Below, one piece after another: positions 28,754-37,639 of a DNA stretch of 64,000 nucleotides (position 1 is its first letter; each line of letters opens with the position of its first letter). The notes under the pieces are model-generated. The model ran no database searches, was not told the origin of the DNA, and worked only from the letters and a program-made list of their open reading frames with translations. The stretch is taken from positions 124,001 through 188,000 of the forward strand of contig NZ_JACNML010000003.1 of NCBI RefSeq assembly GCF_020005365.1, given 5' to 3'. Position numbers and translations under genes: made by a program. This stretch comes from Kangiella shandongensis (GTDB lineage Bacteria; Pseudomonadota; Gammaproteobacteria; Enterobacterales; Kangiellaceae).

Positions 28754-29491
28754 TTAAGGTGAAATTACAAATGCGGGTTTATTTGGGATTACCACTGTTG
28801 TGGTAAAAATCTTACGAGCTTTTCTATCCGATATTTCGTAGGTTCCTTCGTTAGCAATCGTATAACTTTGTGCAGAAGGAGACTGCCTTACAGGACCATC
28901 AGAAGAAAGTAAGAGAATAATTTTTACAGCAGCAATGGACTCCTGCTCAGAAGGGTCGATATCACTCGCTTTTAGAAACTTATTCGGTGCACTGTCACCA
29001 TCAGTATCTACACCGTAAAAGAAATGGGCTAAATTTATATTACTAATTAACGCAGCCGTACCACCACTGTTGCCTGAACACACTAATTGCCCATCCTTTA
29101 CGTAGTAATTGTTCTCAACGATGCCTCCGCTAGCTCCTCCAACACAGTCTGTGTCCGCTTCATAGCGAACAGTAATCGAGTCACTTACATCAGCGGCACC
29201 ACCATCAGCGGTCTCTCCAGCTCCGAATAAAAACGCAGGGCTTGTATAAACGCCATACCCACTTTCCTCAACATCAGCCCAGCCCGCATTCTGTATATCA
29301 TCACTCAAGAAATACAGTGCAAACCGACCACTTTCCTGCAAGTTCGAAATTGCTGATTGCGTATCGGTAGAGCGTTTCATTCCTAAAAACAGGTACGTAA
29401 TACCTGCTAGCAAAATAAGACCAATGGTTATGGCAACCATATACTCAATCAGCGTAAAAGCTTTTTGTTTACTCTTAGTAATCATTTTCAT
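28754..29491 (-). CDS. pilW: Minor pilin PilW, copy 1
   Basis: This 245-residue prepilin-like protein has the site [24 protein letters not shown], Glu at +5, and a large globular domain with C-VGGASGGIVENNYYV and ISNIN segments resembling copy 2 PilW (both contain GIVEN...). The residue before cleavage is Ala here and Gly in copy 2. It overlaps the pilV stop by 4 bases and lies 13 bases upstream of pilX, so it belongs to the same operon. It is presumed to be part of a pilus tip priming complex. Confidence 0.86.
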   Translation of the reverse strand: MKMITKSKQKAFTLIEYMVAITIGLILLAGITYLFLGMKRSTDTQSAISNLQESGRFALYFLSDDIQNAGWADVEESGYGVYTSPAFLFGAGETADGGAADVSDSITVRYEADTDCVGGASGGIVENNYYVKDGQLVCSGNSGGTAALISNINLAHFFYGVDTDGDSAPNKFLKASDIDPSEQESIAAVKIILLLSSDGPVRQSPSAQSYTIANEGTYEISDRKARKIFTTTVVIPNKPAFVISP

Positions 29492-30096
29492 GGCATAACA
29501 TCCAAAACAATACAGTCAAATGAAGCATCTTTTGCTAAAGCATCGCACCGAGCATTCCGTATTAAACCTTTTTGGCCCGTATCTTCGCGTGTTTGGCTCG
29601 CTTGCCAATAAGCAAAGATACTTAACGTAGACCCTGGGGAACAAACGTCGGCATCTCCCGTATCACGATCATCACAGCTAACATCAATATATCCTTCGGT
29701 GATTAGGTCCGACTCTTTTGATGTCGTGTCAAAACCCTGTATTGACTGACATGCCTGGTAGACGTCGTACTGTGCTTGCTCTTCAGGAGTACATCCCGCA
29801 CTACAGTCAACAGGCGCCGCATCACAACTAGTATAATCACCTGCTAGATAAAGGTTACCGAGACTTGCCGTGTCACTGCTATTTACGTAAGCGCGATTAG
29901 CGCGAATCGCGGATGCCAAATCTTGAGCAATAAGGTTGGCCTGCGAACGTGCCATCCCTTCCTGATTTGAGTTAATAGAGGCTAACTGTAATGAAAGGTA
30001 CCCCAATAACCCTACTGCAATCACCAGCATGGCGATGAGGACTTCCATCAAAGAAAAACCTGAATGTTTAGATTTCACCATTTGATCCCACTTCAT
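29488..30096 (-). CDS. pilV: Minor pilin PilV, copy 1
   Basis: This prepilin-like protein of 202 residues has the cleavage region KHSG/FSLMEVLIAMLVIAVGLLGYLSLQ, Glu at +5, and many cysteines in the globular domain (CDAAPVDCSAGC, CQSIQGF, CDDRDTGDADVC). It is the first gene of the copy 1 set, running pilV-W-X-Y1-fimT-pilE. Two start codons are possible, 30096 and 30081, and neither has an ideal ribosome binding site. The order of the whole set is that of the type IV pilus minor pilin operons of Pseudomonas and Legionella. Confidence 0.84.
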   Translation of the reverse strand: MKWDQMVKSKHSGFSLMEVLIAMLVIAVGLLGYLSLQLASINSNQEGMARSQANLIAQDLASAIRANRAYVNSSDTASLGNLYLAGDYTSCDAAPVDCSAGCTPEEQAQYDVYQACQSIQGFDTTSKESDLITEGYIDVSCDDRDTGDADVCSPGSTLSIFAYWQASQTREDTGQKGLIRNARCDALAKDASFDCIVLDVMP

Positions 30097-30162
30097 ACTT
30101 ATAAGTACTACTGTTATAAGGTTTTAACAGTCAAAGATCAGCTGGTATCGGATAAACGGTAT

Positions 30163-30194
30163 AAAAAAACCGATAAGCGGTAACTTATCGGCTT
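30163..30194 (-). terminator. Intrinsic terminator downstream of ispH
   Basis: CCGATAAG and CTTATCGG form an 8-bp stem (30070s region: 30170-30177 and 30184-30191) with a 6-base loop, followed on the minus strand by seven Ts. It ends the ribF-ileS-lspA-fkpB-ispH string before the pilV gene. Confidence 0.85.
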
Positions 30195-30232
30195 TAAGTG
30201 GTTATTTTTTAAGAAATTAATGCAGAACTGAC

Positions 30233-31195
30233 TTAGTTTGGACGCAGTTCGCTGGGCAGGACAAATACAATACTTTCTTCGACACCTTCCGACTCATGCG
30301 GGTTAACGCCACCCTGAGATTCAAGGTATTTGATGACATCTTTGACCAGAACTTCCGGAGCAGAAGCGCCGGCAGTAACGCCAACTTTATCAATGCCTTG
30401 CAACCATACAGGGTTAATTTCACTGGCATTGTTAATTAAGTAGGAGCGCGTTCCTTTATTTTCAGCTAATTCCTGCAAACGGCTGGAGTTAGAACTATTT
30501 TGTGCGCCAACCACTAGAATCAAGTCACATTCTGCCGCCAGCTGCTTCACCGCATCCTGGCGATTCTGCGTAGCATAGCAGATGTCATCCTTTTTAGGGC
30601 CCTGAATCTGTGGGAACTTTTCCTTTAGAGCCTTAACCAGACGCTGCGTATCATCCACTGACAAAGTGGTTTGCGTGACGTAATAAAGCTGCTCAGGATT
30701 TTTCACCTCCAGCTTGGCCACATCCTCTTCATCCTCAACCAGATAAATGCCTGACGTCGAGTTATCGTATTGCCCCATGGTACCTTCGACCTCCGGGTGA
30801 CCTTTATGACCGATTAAGATACACTCTTCACCACGACGGCTATGACGAGCAACCTCCATATGCACTTTAGTGACCAAAGGACATGTGGCATCAAATACTT
30901 TTAGATTACGTGCTTCGGCGTCTTTACGAACCTGTTGCGACACGCCGTGAGCACTAAAGATTAAGGTTGAATCTCGGGGTACATCGTTTAAATCTTCAAT
31001 GAAAACAGCCCCTTTATCGCGCAGGCCATCCACCACAAACTTGTTATGAACCACTTCGTGTTTAACGTAGATTGGCGCACCAAAAAGCTCTAAAGCACGA
31101 TTGACGATTTCAATCGCGCGGTCTACACCGGCGCAGAAGCCGCGGGGATTTGCTAATACTATTTCCAAAGGACTACCTATCAACTCTTTCATCAT
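30233..31195 (-). CDS. ispH: 4-hydroxy-3-methylbut-2-enyl diphosphate reductase
   Basis: This iron-sulfur enzyme makes isopentenyl and dimethylallyl diphosphate in the last step of the MEP isoprenoid pathway. The 320-residue protein has the cluster cysteines in [20 protein letters not shown] and [10 protein letters not shown], plus HEVVHNKFV and AHGVS. The annotated ATG (31195, or 31192) lies inside a dispersed dyad repeat, giving nine extra residues. Homologues usually begin right before the [10 protein letters not shown] segment, and a TTG at 31168 with AGG upstream is a plausible original start. It is the last gene of the ribF-ileS-lspA-fkpB-ispH string. Confidence 0.95.
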   Translation of the reverse strand: MMKELIGSPLEIVLANPRGFCAGVDRAIEIVNRALELFGAPIYVKHEVVHNKFVVDGLRDKGAVFIEDLNDVPRDSTLIFSAHGVSQQVRKDAEARNLKVFDATCPLVTKVHMEVARHSRRGEECILIGHKGHPEVEGTMGQYDNSTSGIYLVEDEEDVAKLEVKNPEQLYYVTQTTLSVDDTQRLVKALKEKFPQIQGPKKDDICYATQNRQDAVKQLAAECDLILVVGAQNSSNSSRLQELAENKGTRSYLINNASEINPVWLQGIDKVGVTAGASAPEVLVKDVIKYLESQGGVNPHESEGVEESIVFVLPSELRPN

Positions 31196-31262
31196 TTCCG
31201 CGAAGGCGGGAATCTTTAATAACCATATTCCTAACAGAGATTCCCGCCTTCGCGGGAATGAC
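31193..31262. repeat. Inverted pair of dyad repeats at the ispH start
   Basis: There are two copies of the dispersed repeat (core ATTCCCGCGAAGGCGGGAAT) in opposite orientation, at 31193-31214 (one mismatch in the core) and 31239-31262, separated by 24 bases. Each copy is itself a hairpin, and the pair can also fold on itself. The left copy contains the ispH ATG. Confidence 0.9.
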
Positions 31263-31279
31263 GAGGTATGGTATACGTA

Positions 31280-31723
31280 CTATTGTCTCACTTCGACAAT
31301 TTCAATTTCAAGGACTATATCCTGATCCGCCAGCGGATGATTAAAGTCCACCTTGACCGAATGACCTTTCACTTCGCGAATCATACCGGGGACCGTTCCG
31401 CCCATCATGTCTTCAAATGCAATAATCGAGCCTTCCTCCAACTTCACATCGGCAGAAAACTGGCTAATATCCATAAAGTGAATATCGTCAGGATTTGCTG
31501 GGCCAAAAAACTCGGAACCATGAATTTCAAGGCGCTTTTCATCACCGGCTTTTAAACCAATCAATGACTTCTCGATAACATCGGTCAAACTACCATCGCC
31601 AAAAATAAACCATACCGGCTTACCATTCACTCGGGTACTGTCCGCGGCGGAACCATCTTTAAGTAGCACATTAAAATGCACCAAGGCGCGCGAATCTGCT
31701 TTAATTATATTCTCAGTTGTCAT
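31280..31723 (-). CDS. fkpB: FKBP-type peptidyl-prolyl isomerase, SlpA-like
   Basis: This 147-residue FKBP has an inserted chaperone flap, as in E. coli SlpA/FkpB. The N-terminal strand ALVHFNVLLKDG, then GDGSLTDVIEKSLIGLKAGD and the flap from HGSEFFGPANPDD to GTVPGMIREV match this family, and DFNHPLAD is the conserved C-terminal segment. Family members are prolyl isomerases and holdases. The position between lspA and ispH is the conserved one in gammaproteobacteria. It lies 22 bases after lspA; a repeat pair separates it from ispH. Confidence 0.92.
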   Translation of the reverse strand: MTTENIIKADSRALVHFNVLLKDGSAADSTRVNGKPVWFIFGDGSLTDVIEKSLIGLKAGDEKRLEIHGSEFFGPANPDDIHFMDISQFSADVKLEEGSIIAFEDMMGGTVPGMIREVKGHSVKVDFNHPLADQDIVLEIEIVEVRQ

Positions 31724-31745
31724 ACATCACTTCTATACGAGAGCA

Positions 31746-32267
31746 CTAAGAGGACGTTTCATCCTTCTTAGATTTCTCTGGATTTTTAAAACTATCAATT
31801 ATGAGCAAGCCAACACCGATTAAAATGACACTGTCAGCAATATTAAACGTTGGCCAGTGATAGCCATCTTTCGACACATACCAGTCAATAAAATCAATGA
31901 CGTAGCCATAAGCCATACGATCATATAAATTGCCAATGGCACCGCTCAATATTAACGCCATACCGATATTCGGTAGCTTGTGTGATTTTGGTGTTTTATA
32001 CATCCACACCAAGAGCGCAACGCTGATTCCAATAGCTATGATGGTAAACAACCAACGCTGCCAGCCACCGGCATCGCCAAGAAAGCTGAAAGCAGCACCA
32101 TAGTTATAAGCCAGGTTCAGATCAAAATGTGGCATCACTTCGATAATTCGCCCGCCATAAACGGGAGCCAAAGCACTGTCTGCCCATATCTTGGTGGCCT
32201 GATCGATAATGAGTAGGATCACCGTGATCCATAACCACACCCAGCCTGTTTGTTTTAGTTTTTTCAA
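31746..32267 (-). CDS. lspA: Lipoprotein signal peptidase (signal peptidase II)
   Basis: This aspartic membrane protease cleaves prolipoproteins after diacylation. The 173-residue protein has four hydrophobic helices and the catalytic motifs GAIGNLYDR and YVIDFIDW with the two active-site aspartates, plus NLAYNYGAAFSF earlier. The start is a TTG at 32267 with a weak GAG upstream. At least two lipoproteins in this window (near 3.3 kb and 36.4 kb) would be substrates. It lies between ileS and fkpB, the standard order, with a repeat pair inserted between ileS and lspA. Confidence 0.95.
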   Translation of the reverse strand: MKKLKQTGWVWLWITVILLIIDQATKIWADSALAPVYGGRIIEVMPHFDLNLAYNYGAAFSFLGDAGGWQRWLFTIIAIGISVALLVWMYKTPKSHKLPNIGMALILSGAIGNLYDRMAYGYVIDFIDWYVSKDGYHWPTFNIADSVILIGVGLLIIDSFKNPEKSKKDETSS

Positions 32268-32290
32268 AATATTTACTCTATTTTTGATGC

Positions 32291-32357
32291 GTCATTCCCG
32301 CGAAGGCGGGAATCTGGTAACTATACAGATGGCGCTCCCCGCCTCCGCGGGGATGAC
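32291..32357. repeat. Inverted pair of dyad repeats between ileS and lspA
   Basis: A perfect copy of the repeat lies at 32291-32314 and an inverted, slightly changed copy (CCCCGCCTCCGCGGGG core) at 32334-32357, with 19 bases between. The pair occupies most of the gap between the ileS stop and the lspA start inside one gene string. Confidence 0.9.
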
Positions 32358-32367
32358 GGACTGAATG

Positions 32368-35175
32368 TTAAGCGTAATGACGCACTTCGCCATCACCGAC
32401 GACATTTTCCACGCAGCGGCTACAAATAGTCGGATGCTCAGCGTTAGAACCTACGTCCTCGCGATAATGCCAACAACGCTCACACTTTTCAGCATCAGAA
32501 GCTTCAACGGTAAGTTTCAACCCTTCGATATCAGTGTCTTCACCTGCCGCGTCATTAACCAAACGTGCTTGAGACGTGATAAACACGAAGCGCAACTCAT
32601 CTTCAAGCTTGCTCAACACAGCATACAACTCATCATTGACATGAATCGTCACTTCGGCCTGCAAAGAGCCACCAATAACGCCTTCTTTACGTTTTGCTTC
32701 AAGCGCCTTATTGATAGCGGCTTTTACTTCAGAAATCGTGTTCCAGTCATCTGCTGTAATATCGGCATTTTCCATCGCAAACAAACCGTCATACCACTCA
32801 GAAATGAAAACGTTGTTCTCACGCTCACCTGAAGCTGGCTTTGGCAACAGAGGCCAGATTTCATTGGCTGTAAAACTTAGGATTGGTGCCATCCAGCGCA
32901 CCAAGGCTTCCACAATATGATACAAGGCCGTTTGACAGGAGCGCTGCGCTTGCGAACCACGCTTGGCCGTATATTGGCGATCCTTAATGATATCGAGGTA
33001 GAAACTGCCCATATCAATCGAACAGAAATGATGGATTTTTTGCGCCACTACCCAGAAATTATAATCATCATAAGCGTCAACAATTGCCTTCTGCGCCTGG
33101 TAAGCACAGTCCACAGCCCAACGATCGAGTGGCAGTAATTCTTCTTTCGCAATTAAATCAGTTTCTGGGTTAAAGCCTTCCAGGTTCGCTAATAAGAAGC
33201 GCGACGTATTTCTTAAACGGCGGTAAGTATCACCCGTGCGTTTTAGAATTTCGTCAGAAACTGCCATTTCACCACGATAGTCCGCCGAGGCAACCCATAA
33301 GCGAAGCACATCCGCGCCCAGCTTATTGATCACATCATTTGGCGCCATGACGTTGCCTTTCGACTTCGACATTTTTTCGCCTTTGCCATCGACGACGAAA
33401 CCATGTGTTAAACAATGTTTATAAGGCGCATGTCCGTGGATACCAACTGAAGTTAGTAGCGACGACTGAAACCAACCTCGATGCTGATCCGAGCCTTCCA
33501 GATATAAATCTGCTGGCTGGCGCAAATAGTCGCGCGCACTTAATACACAATAATGCGTTACGCCCGAATCAAACCAGACGTCCAGCGTGTCGTCGATCTT
33601 TTCGTATTTATCCGCATCGACAAAATCTGCGGCATCCAAGTCATACCACGCTTGAATACCCTTTTCTTCAATCAATTGAGCCACTTTTTCCATCAATTCG
33701 GCAGCATCCGGATGTGGCTGACCATCTTTTTTGTCAATAAACAAGCATAACGGCACGCCCCAGGTTCGTTGGCGAGAAATACACCAGTCCGGACGGTTTT
33801 CGACCATCGACTCGATACGCGCCTCGCCCCATTCGGGCACCCATTTCACCTTTTTGATTTCCTCCATCGCTTGAGGCTGCAAACCATTCTGCGTCATGGA
33901 GATAAACCACTGCGGCGTCGCACGGTAGATCAGAGGCGTTTTGGTACGCCAGCAATGCGGATAGCTGTGGCGAATTTTATCTTGATGCAACAAGCGACCC
34001 GTTGCGACCAGATGATCGACAATCGGTTGATCGACTTTGTAGACATGCTGTCCGGCAAACAGCGGCGTATCCTCAGAGAAGACACCGTTTGCCATAACGT
34101 AATTCAACAAACCGATACCGTATTTCTTTACCACCTGGAAATCGTCTGGACCATGATCCGGCGCGGTATGCACCAGACCTGTACCGGCATCCGTCGTCAC
34201 ATGCTCACCGATGATCACCGGCAATGTTTTATCATAAAACGGATGCTGCACATGCAGATTTTCCAACTGCGCACCTGTGGTCGTCGCCAGAATTTTGTAC
34301 TCTTCAATCTCGGACTCTTCCATCACCTGCTTAAACAGATCTTCAGCTAAAATAAACTGCTCTGTGCCTGCAGCTGTTTTTGCCTCAAGCAGCACATAAG
34401 TAAAGTCCGCATGAACCGTCACCGCCTGGCTCGAAGGTAAGGTCCAGGGCGTTGTGGTCCAGATAACAACTGAAGTGTTGGCGCATGACTGACCACCAAA
34501 GGCTTTCTCAAATCCTTCTACATCAGCTAATGGGTAGCGCACATAAACAGAAAAAGATGTTTTATCTTGATATTCAACTTCAGCTTCAGCCAAAGACGAA
34601 CCGCCAACAACGCTCCAGTACACCGGCTTTTCACCTTTGAACATGTGACCGTTTTTAACCAGCTTTGACAGGGCTCGAACAATGTTCGCTTCAAAACCAA
34701 AGTTCATTGTCTTGTAAGGATTATCCCACTCGCCCAGAACACCAAGACGGATAAAATCTTTCATCTGGCCCTGAACTTGCTTTTCCGCGTAATCGCGACA
34801 TTTCTGACGGAACTCGGCGTGAGTCACTTTTTGCCCTGCTTTACCGACCTTCTTCTCAACGTTGTTCTCAATCGGCAAACCATGACAGTCCCAGCCCGGC
34901 ACATAAGGGCTGTCGTAACCGCTGATAGTTTTGCTCTTAACCACGATATCTTTCAGAATTTTATTGACTGAGTGACCAATATGAATATTACCGTTGGCGT
35001 ACGGAGGGCCATCGTGCAAAATAAATTGCTCACGGCCAGCACGTGCTTTACGAATTTCACCATACAAATCGTTTTTTCCCCATTGTGCCAACATCTTTGG
35101 CTCACGATTTGGTAGGTTACCGCGCATTTCAAACTTAGTTTTCGGTAAGTTTAAGGTACTTTTATAGTCACTCAT
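32368..35175 (-). CDS. ileS: Isoleucyl-tRNA synthetase
   Basis: This is a class I aminoacyl-tRNA synthetase of 935 residues that charges tRNA-Ile. It has the HIGH motif in [17 protein letters not shown], the KMSKS loop in [10 protein letters not shown], an editing domain in the middle ([16 protein letters not shown]), and a C-terminal zinc site CERCWHY...CSRCVENV. Length and order are those of the eubacterial type that is sensitive to mupirocin in general, though sensitivity was not judged. It overlaps the end of ribF by 8 bases. Several long open frames on the opposite strand here are shadows. Confidence 0.98.
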   Translation of the reverse strand: MSDYKSTLNLPKTKFEMRGNLPNREPKMLAQWGKNDLYGEIRKARAGREQFILHDGPPYANGNIHIGHSVNKILKDIVVKSKTISGYDSPYVPGWDCHGLPIENNVEKKVGKAGQKVTHAEFRQKCRDYAEKQVQGQMKDFIRLGVLGEWDNPYKTMNFGFEANIVRALSKLVKNGHMFKGEKPVYWSVVGGSSLAEAEVEYQDKTSFSVYVRYPLADVEGFEKAFGGQSCANTSVVIWTTTPWTLPSSQAVTVHADFTYVLLEAKTAAGTEQFILAEDLFKQVMEESEIEEYKILATTTGAQLENLHVQHPFYDKTLPVIIGEHVTTDAGTGLVHTAPDHGPDDFQVVKKYGIGLLNYVMANGVFSEDTPLFAGQHVYKVDQPIVDHLVATGRLLHQDKIRHSYPHCWRTKTPLIYRATPQWFISMTQNGLQPQAMEEIKKVKWVPEWGEARIESMVENRPDWCISRQRTWGVPLCLFIDKKDGQPHPDAAELMEKVAQLIEEKGIQAWYDLDAADFVDADKYEKIDDTLDVWFDSGVTHYCVLSARDYLRQPADLYLEGSDQHRGWFQSSLLTSVGIHGHAPYKHCLTHGFVVDGKGEKMSKSKGNVMAPNDVINKLGADVLRLWVASADYRGEMAVSDEILKRTGDTYRRLRNTSRFLLANLEGFNPETDLIAKEELLPLDRWAVDCAYQAQKAIVDAYDDYNFWVVAQKIHHFCSIDMGSFYLDIIKDRQYTAKRGSQAQRSCQTALYHIVEALVRWMAPILSFTANEIWPLLPKPASGERENNVFISEWYDGLFAMENADITADDWNTISEVKAAINKALEAKRKEGVIGGSLQAEVTIHVNDELYAVLSKLEDELRFVFITSQARLVNDAAGEDTDIEGLKLTVEASDAEKCERCWHYREDVGSNAEHPTICSRCVENVVGDGEVRHYA

Positions 35176-36154
35176 CGAAATGATTACTCTGTTTTAGTTT
35201 CTGATTAAAAATATATTTTGCAGCTTCAATGTCTGCTGCAATTTGTGTTTTTAGCTCATCGACAGAATTGAACTTCTGTTCTCCGCGCAATTTATCAATA
35301 GGCTCAATGCGAATACGTTGCCCATAAATATCGCCTGAGAAATTCAACAGATGAACCTCTAACCGCTCGGGACTTTGCTTTAGCGTCGGCTTGTTACCAA
35401 CATTCGCAACAGCTGGCCAGCGGCCCTCCTGCAGCGAACTAGCACTTATACCATACACCCAAACCGCATACACCCCTTTTAAAGGACTTTTACGGCGTTT
35501 TAACGGAATGTTAGCGGTTGAAAAGCCAATTTCACGGCCTTGTTTATCGCCATGAACCACTTTCCCTTCCACTCGATAAGGTCGCCCCAGATAACGTTCG
35601 GCTAAATCGAACTGATTATTAGCTATGGCTTCACGTACTAAGCTACTGCTAATACGCTTATGTTCATTATCCACCTCAAGCGTCACCGAATGATTGGCTT
35701 CAACGGTAAAGAGCCCTTCCCCGAGCTCTTTCAGCATGTCAAAATCACCTTGGCGCTGATAGCCGAACTTGAAATCATCACCAATAAACAGGTGCAGTAC
35801 ATTCAAGCGTTCTACCAACACCCGTCGAATAAATTCCTCAGCTCGCAGCTCCGCAAACTCCTGGTTAAAGCGGAAACAGAGCACATAATCTACGCCAAGC
35901 TGACGTAGTGCCTGAACTTTATCGGTCAACTTAAATAGACGTGCAGGTATGTTGTCTGGGCGAAAATATTCTTGTGGATGAGGCTCAAAGAGCACCACCA
36001 CGCTAGGCAGATTGTAATGATCAGCCTTATCCGTTAAACGCTCAATAATCGCTTGATGGCCTAGATGGACCCCATCGAAATTACCAATAGTCGCCACACA
36101 TCCCTGCTTGAACAGTTCAGGTGGACAATTATATAGGCCTCGTAATAAGCGCAT
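35168..36154 (-). CDS. ribF: Bifunctional riboflavin kinase / FAD synthetase
   Basis: This enzyme phosphorylates riboflavin to FMN and adenylates FMN to FAD. The 328-residue protein has an N-terminal nucleotidyltransferase domain with [16 protein letters not shown] and [14 protein letters not shown]. The C-terminal kinase domain has [26 protein letters not shown]-type signatures and LRGEQKF. FMN made here would serve chorismate synthase and the WrbA-like protein, but that is a general link. It is the first gene of the ribF-ileS-lspA-fkpB-ispH string and overlaps ileS by 8 bases. Confidence 0.96.
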   Translation of the reverse strand: MRLLRGLYNCPPELFKQGCVATIGNFDGVHLGHQAIIERLTDKADHYNLPSVVVLFEPHPQEYFRPDNIPARLFKLTDKVQALRQLGVDYVLCFRFNQEFAELRAEEFIRRVLVERLNVLHLFIGDDFKFGYQRQGDFDMLKELGEGLFTVEANHSVTLEVDNEHKRISSSLVREAIANNQFDLAERYLGRPYRVEGKVVHGDKQGREIGFSTANIPLKRRKSPLKGVYAVWVYGISASSLQEGRWPAVANVGNKPTLKQSPERLEVHLLNFSGDIYGQRIRIEPIDKLRGEQKFNSVDELKTQIAADIEAAKYIFNQKLKQSNHFDE

Positions 36155-36348
36155 GTCGGTCAGTAAATTTCTCTACAGGCATCTGCCAAAGGCGGCAATT
36201 ATAGCGGACTATGGGCTAAGAATTAACCATAAATCCCTGATTCATGGATTGAAAACGATATTTTTAATAAAAATAATGAGTTAACCGCTTGCTTCAATCC
36301 CCAAAATCAGTAACTATTCGTACATAAACAAGCAGTTATGGCGCAATA

Positions 36349-36936
36349 ATGAAGCATTATTTAAAACTTGGCATGACACTCATTCTGTCAGCACTAATTA
36401 CCGCATGCGCCTGTAGTAGCTGCGCCCCGGCACCAAACCTTGAGGAAATGATGTCAAAACCTCAAGCAGACTTCTTCAGCAGGATAAAATCGCTTTGTGG
36501 TAAAACATTTATTGGTACCACGGTCTACCCAGACGATCCAAACCATAACTTCGCTGGTAAAAAACTCGTTGCTACTATTGAGCAGTGCAATGATCGGGTT
36601 ATTCGCATTCCATTCAGCGTTGGGGAAGACAAATCCAGAACTTGGGTACTAGTTGCCACACACCAGGGCCTATTGTTTAAACATGACCATCGCCACGAAG
36701 ACGGTACGCCAGATCGAATCACTAACTACGGTGGCCACGCAGCTGAATACAAGGGACAGCCAGTGACTGCGACCAAGCAGTTTTTCCATGCAGACGAATT
36801 TACTTCAAATCTAATACCAGACGCTAAAACCAACGTCTGGATGCTGGAATATAAGCCAGAAACCAAAGAGTTGATTTATTATTTAGAAAGGCATGCAGAG
36901 CCGAGGTATAAAGCGGTGCTAAAGATGGTTAATTAG
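36349..36936 (+). CDS. Predicted lipoprotein of unknown function
   Basis: This 195-residue protein has a type II signal sequence, ILSALITACACSS, with the lipobox LITAC, so it should be anchored in a membrane facing the periplasm. The mature part has CGKTFIGTTVYPDD, FKHDHRHEDGTPD and NYGGHAAEY segments that suggest a small beta-rich domain. I do not recognise the family. It is divergent from ribF and alone on the + strand. Two dyad repeats lie directly downstream. Confidence 0.75.
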   Translation: MKHYLKLGMTLILSALITACACSSCAPAPNLEEMMSKPQADFFSRIKSLCGKTFIGTTVYPDDPNHNFAGKKLVATIEQCNDRVIRIPFSVGEDKSRTWVLVATHQGLLFKHDHRHEDGTPDRITNYGGHAAEYKGQPVTATKQFFHADEFTSNLIPDAKTNVWMLEYKPETKELIYYLERHAEPRYKAVLKMVN

Positions 36937-36956
36937 AAGTAATACCAACCTCAACA

Positions 36957-36980
36957 GATTCCCGCCTTCGCGGGAATGAC
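36957..36980. repeat. Dispersed dyad repeat
   Basis: This is a perfect copy of the repeat in the orientation GATTCCCGCC...GGGAATGAC. It begins 21 bases beyond the lipoprotein stop and could act as a weak 3'-end hairpin for that gene. Confidence 0.9.
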
Positions 36981-37067
36981 AGTTGTACATGAGTGCTTCC
37001 CCACCACAAGGTAGTTAGAGAGCTGTAAGAGCCCACCTCTACAGCGCCTTCAAGTTAATCTATCCTC

Positions 37068-37091
37068 GTCATTCCCGCGAAGGCGGGAATC
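37068..37091. repeat. Dispersed dyad repeat, next to the GIY-YIG gene end
   Basis: This is a perfect copy in the opposite orientation to the one at 36957, so the two form an inverted pair 87 bases apart. It ends 10 bases before the stop codon of the GIY-YIG gene. Confidence 0.9.
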
Positions 37092-37101
37092 TCTTAAAAA
37101 C

Positions 37102-37395
37102 CTAATCAAGCAAATCTAGGTACAGATCTTTCCAGTGCTGGTTTTGCTTTTCTATCAACCTAACTTTCCAGTTTCGGTTCCACTTTTTTAGTCTCTTTTC
37201 TCTAAAAATAGCGCTCTCTATTGAGTCACATGCTTCATAATAAACTAGCTGCTTAACATTATACTTATTAGTGAAACCTTCTGCTTCCCCCTGCTTGTGC
37301 TCCCAAATTCTTTTCACTAAGTTAGAAGTAACACCTATGTATAGAACCCCATTTGGCTTTAAAGCTAATATATAAACATATCCCTGTTTTTCCAT
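37102..37395 (-). CDS. GIY-YIG endonuclease-domain protein
   Basis: This 97-residue protein is essentially one GIY-YIG (URI) nuclease domain: VYIL at the start and LYIGVT correspond to the GIY and YIG strands, followed by the conserved Arg in KRIWEHKQG, a Tyr-rich strand (QLVYYEA) and the Glu of FREKRLKKW. Small stand-alone proteins of this type (UPF0213/YhbQ-like) are widespread and of unclear role, possibly cutting branched DNA. It is bracketed on both sides by inverted pairs of the same dyad repeat. The neighbours ribF/lipoprotein and murJ appear unrelated. A start at 37395 is the only in-frame ATG that gives the full domain. Confidence 0.88.
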   Translation of the reverse strand: MEKQGYVYILALKPNGVLYIGVTSNLVKRIWEHKQGEAEGFTNKYNVKQLVYYEACDSIESAIFREKRLKKWNRNWKVRLIEKQNQHWKDLYLDLLD

Positions 37396-37466
37396 AATAT
37401 TTTTACTCCTTGTAATTATTTAGATGACTCCCAAGCTTGAAAACAGAGCTCCATAAACCTGTTTGA

Positions 37467-37490
37467 GATCCCCGCCTTCGCGGGGATGAC
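37467..37490. repeat. Dispersed dyad repeat, upstream of the GIY-YIG gene
   Basis: This copy has the variant core CCCCGCCTTCGCGGGG (both arms changed together, so pairing is kept). It lies 71 bases upstream of the GIY-YIG start codon. Confidence 0.88.
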
Positions 37491-37591
37491 GTGGTTTGTG
37501 GTTAGGTTATCTGACAAAAGCTTCGACATTCCCTCCTACGTACCGTCCTCCCGCAAAAACAGAATCTTTAACAATACTTCCCCCTAGCACC

Positions 37592-37615
37592 GTCATTCCC
37601 ACGAAGGTGGGAATC
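37592..37615. repeat. Dispersed dyad repeat, near the murJ end
   Basis: This copy has ATTCCCACGAAGGTGGGAAT as its core, another compensatory change that keeps the stem. It is inverted relative to the copy at 37467 and ends 24 bases before the murJ stop codon. Confidence 0.88.
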
Positions 37616-37639
37616 TCGTATAAACAAACTCCACACAAG

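Noticed and set aside
31101-31344. Small + strand frames across the repeat pair at ispH
   Set aside because: Translation of the repeat gives the usual Arg/Gly-rich junk peptides such as SRLRGND; no start site or homology support.
33769-34350. Long open frames antisense to ileS (for example 193 codons on the + strand)
   Set aside because: They follow the codon periodicity of ileS and have no ribosome binding site or recognisable domain.
31193-37615. CRISPR array
   Set aside because: The repeats are palindromic, irregularly spaced by tens to thousands of bases and lie in both orientations, with no spacers of constant length and no cas genes.
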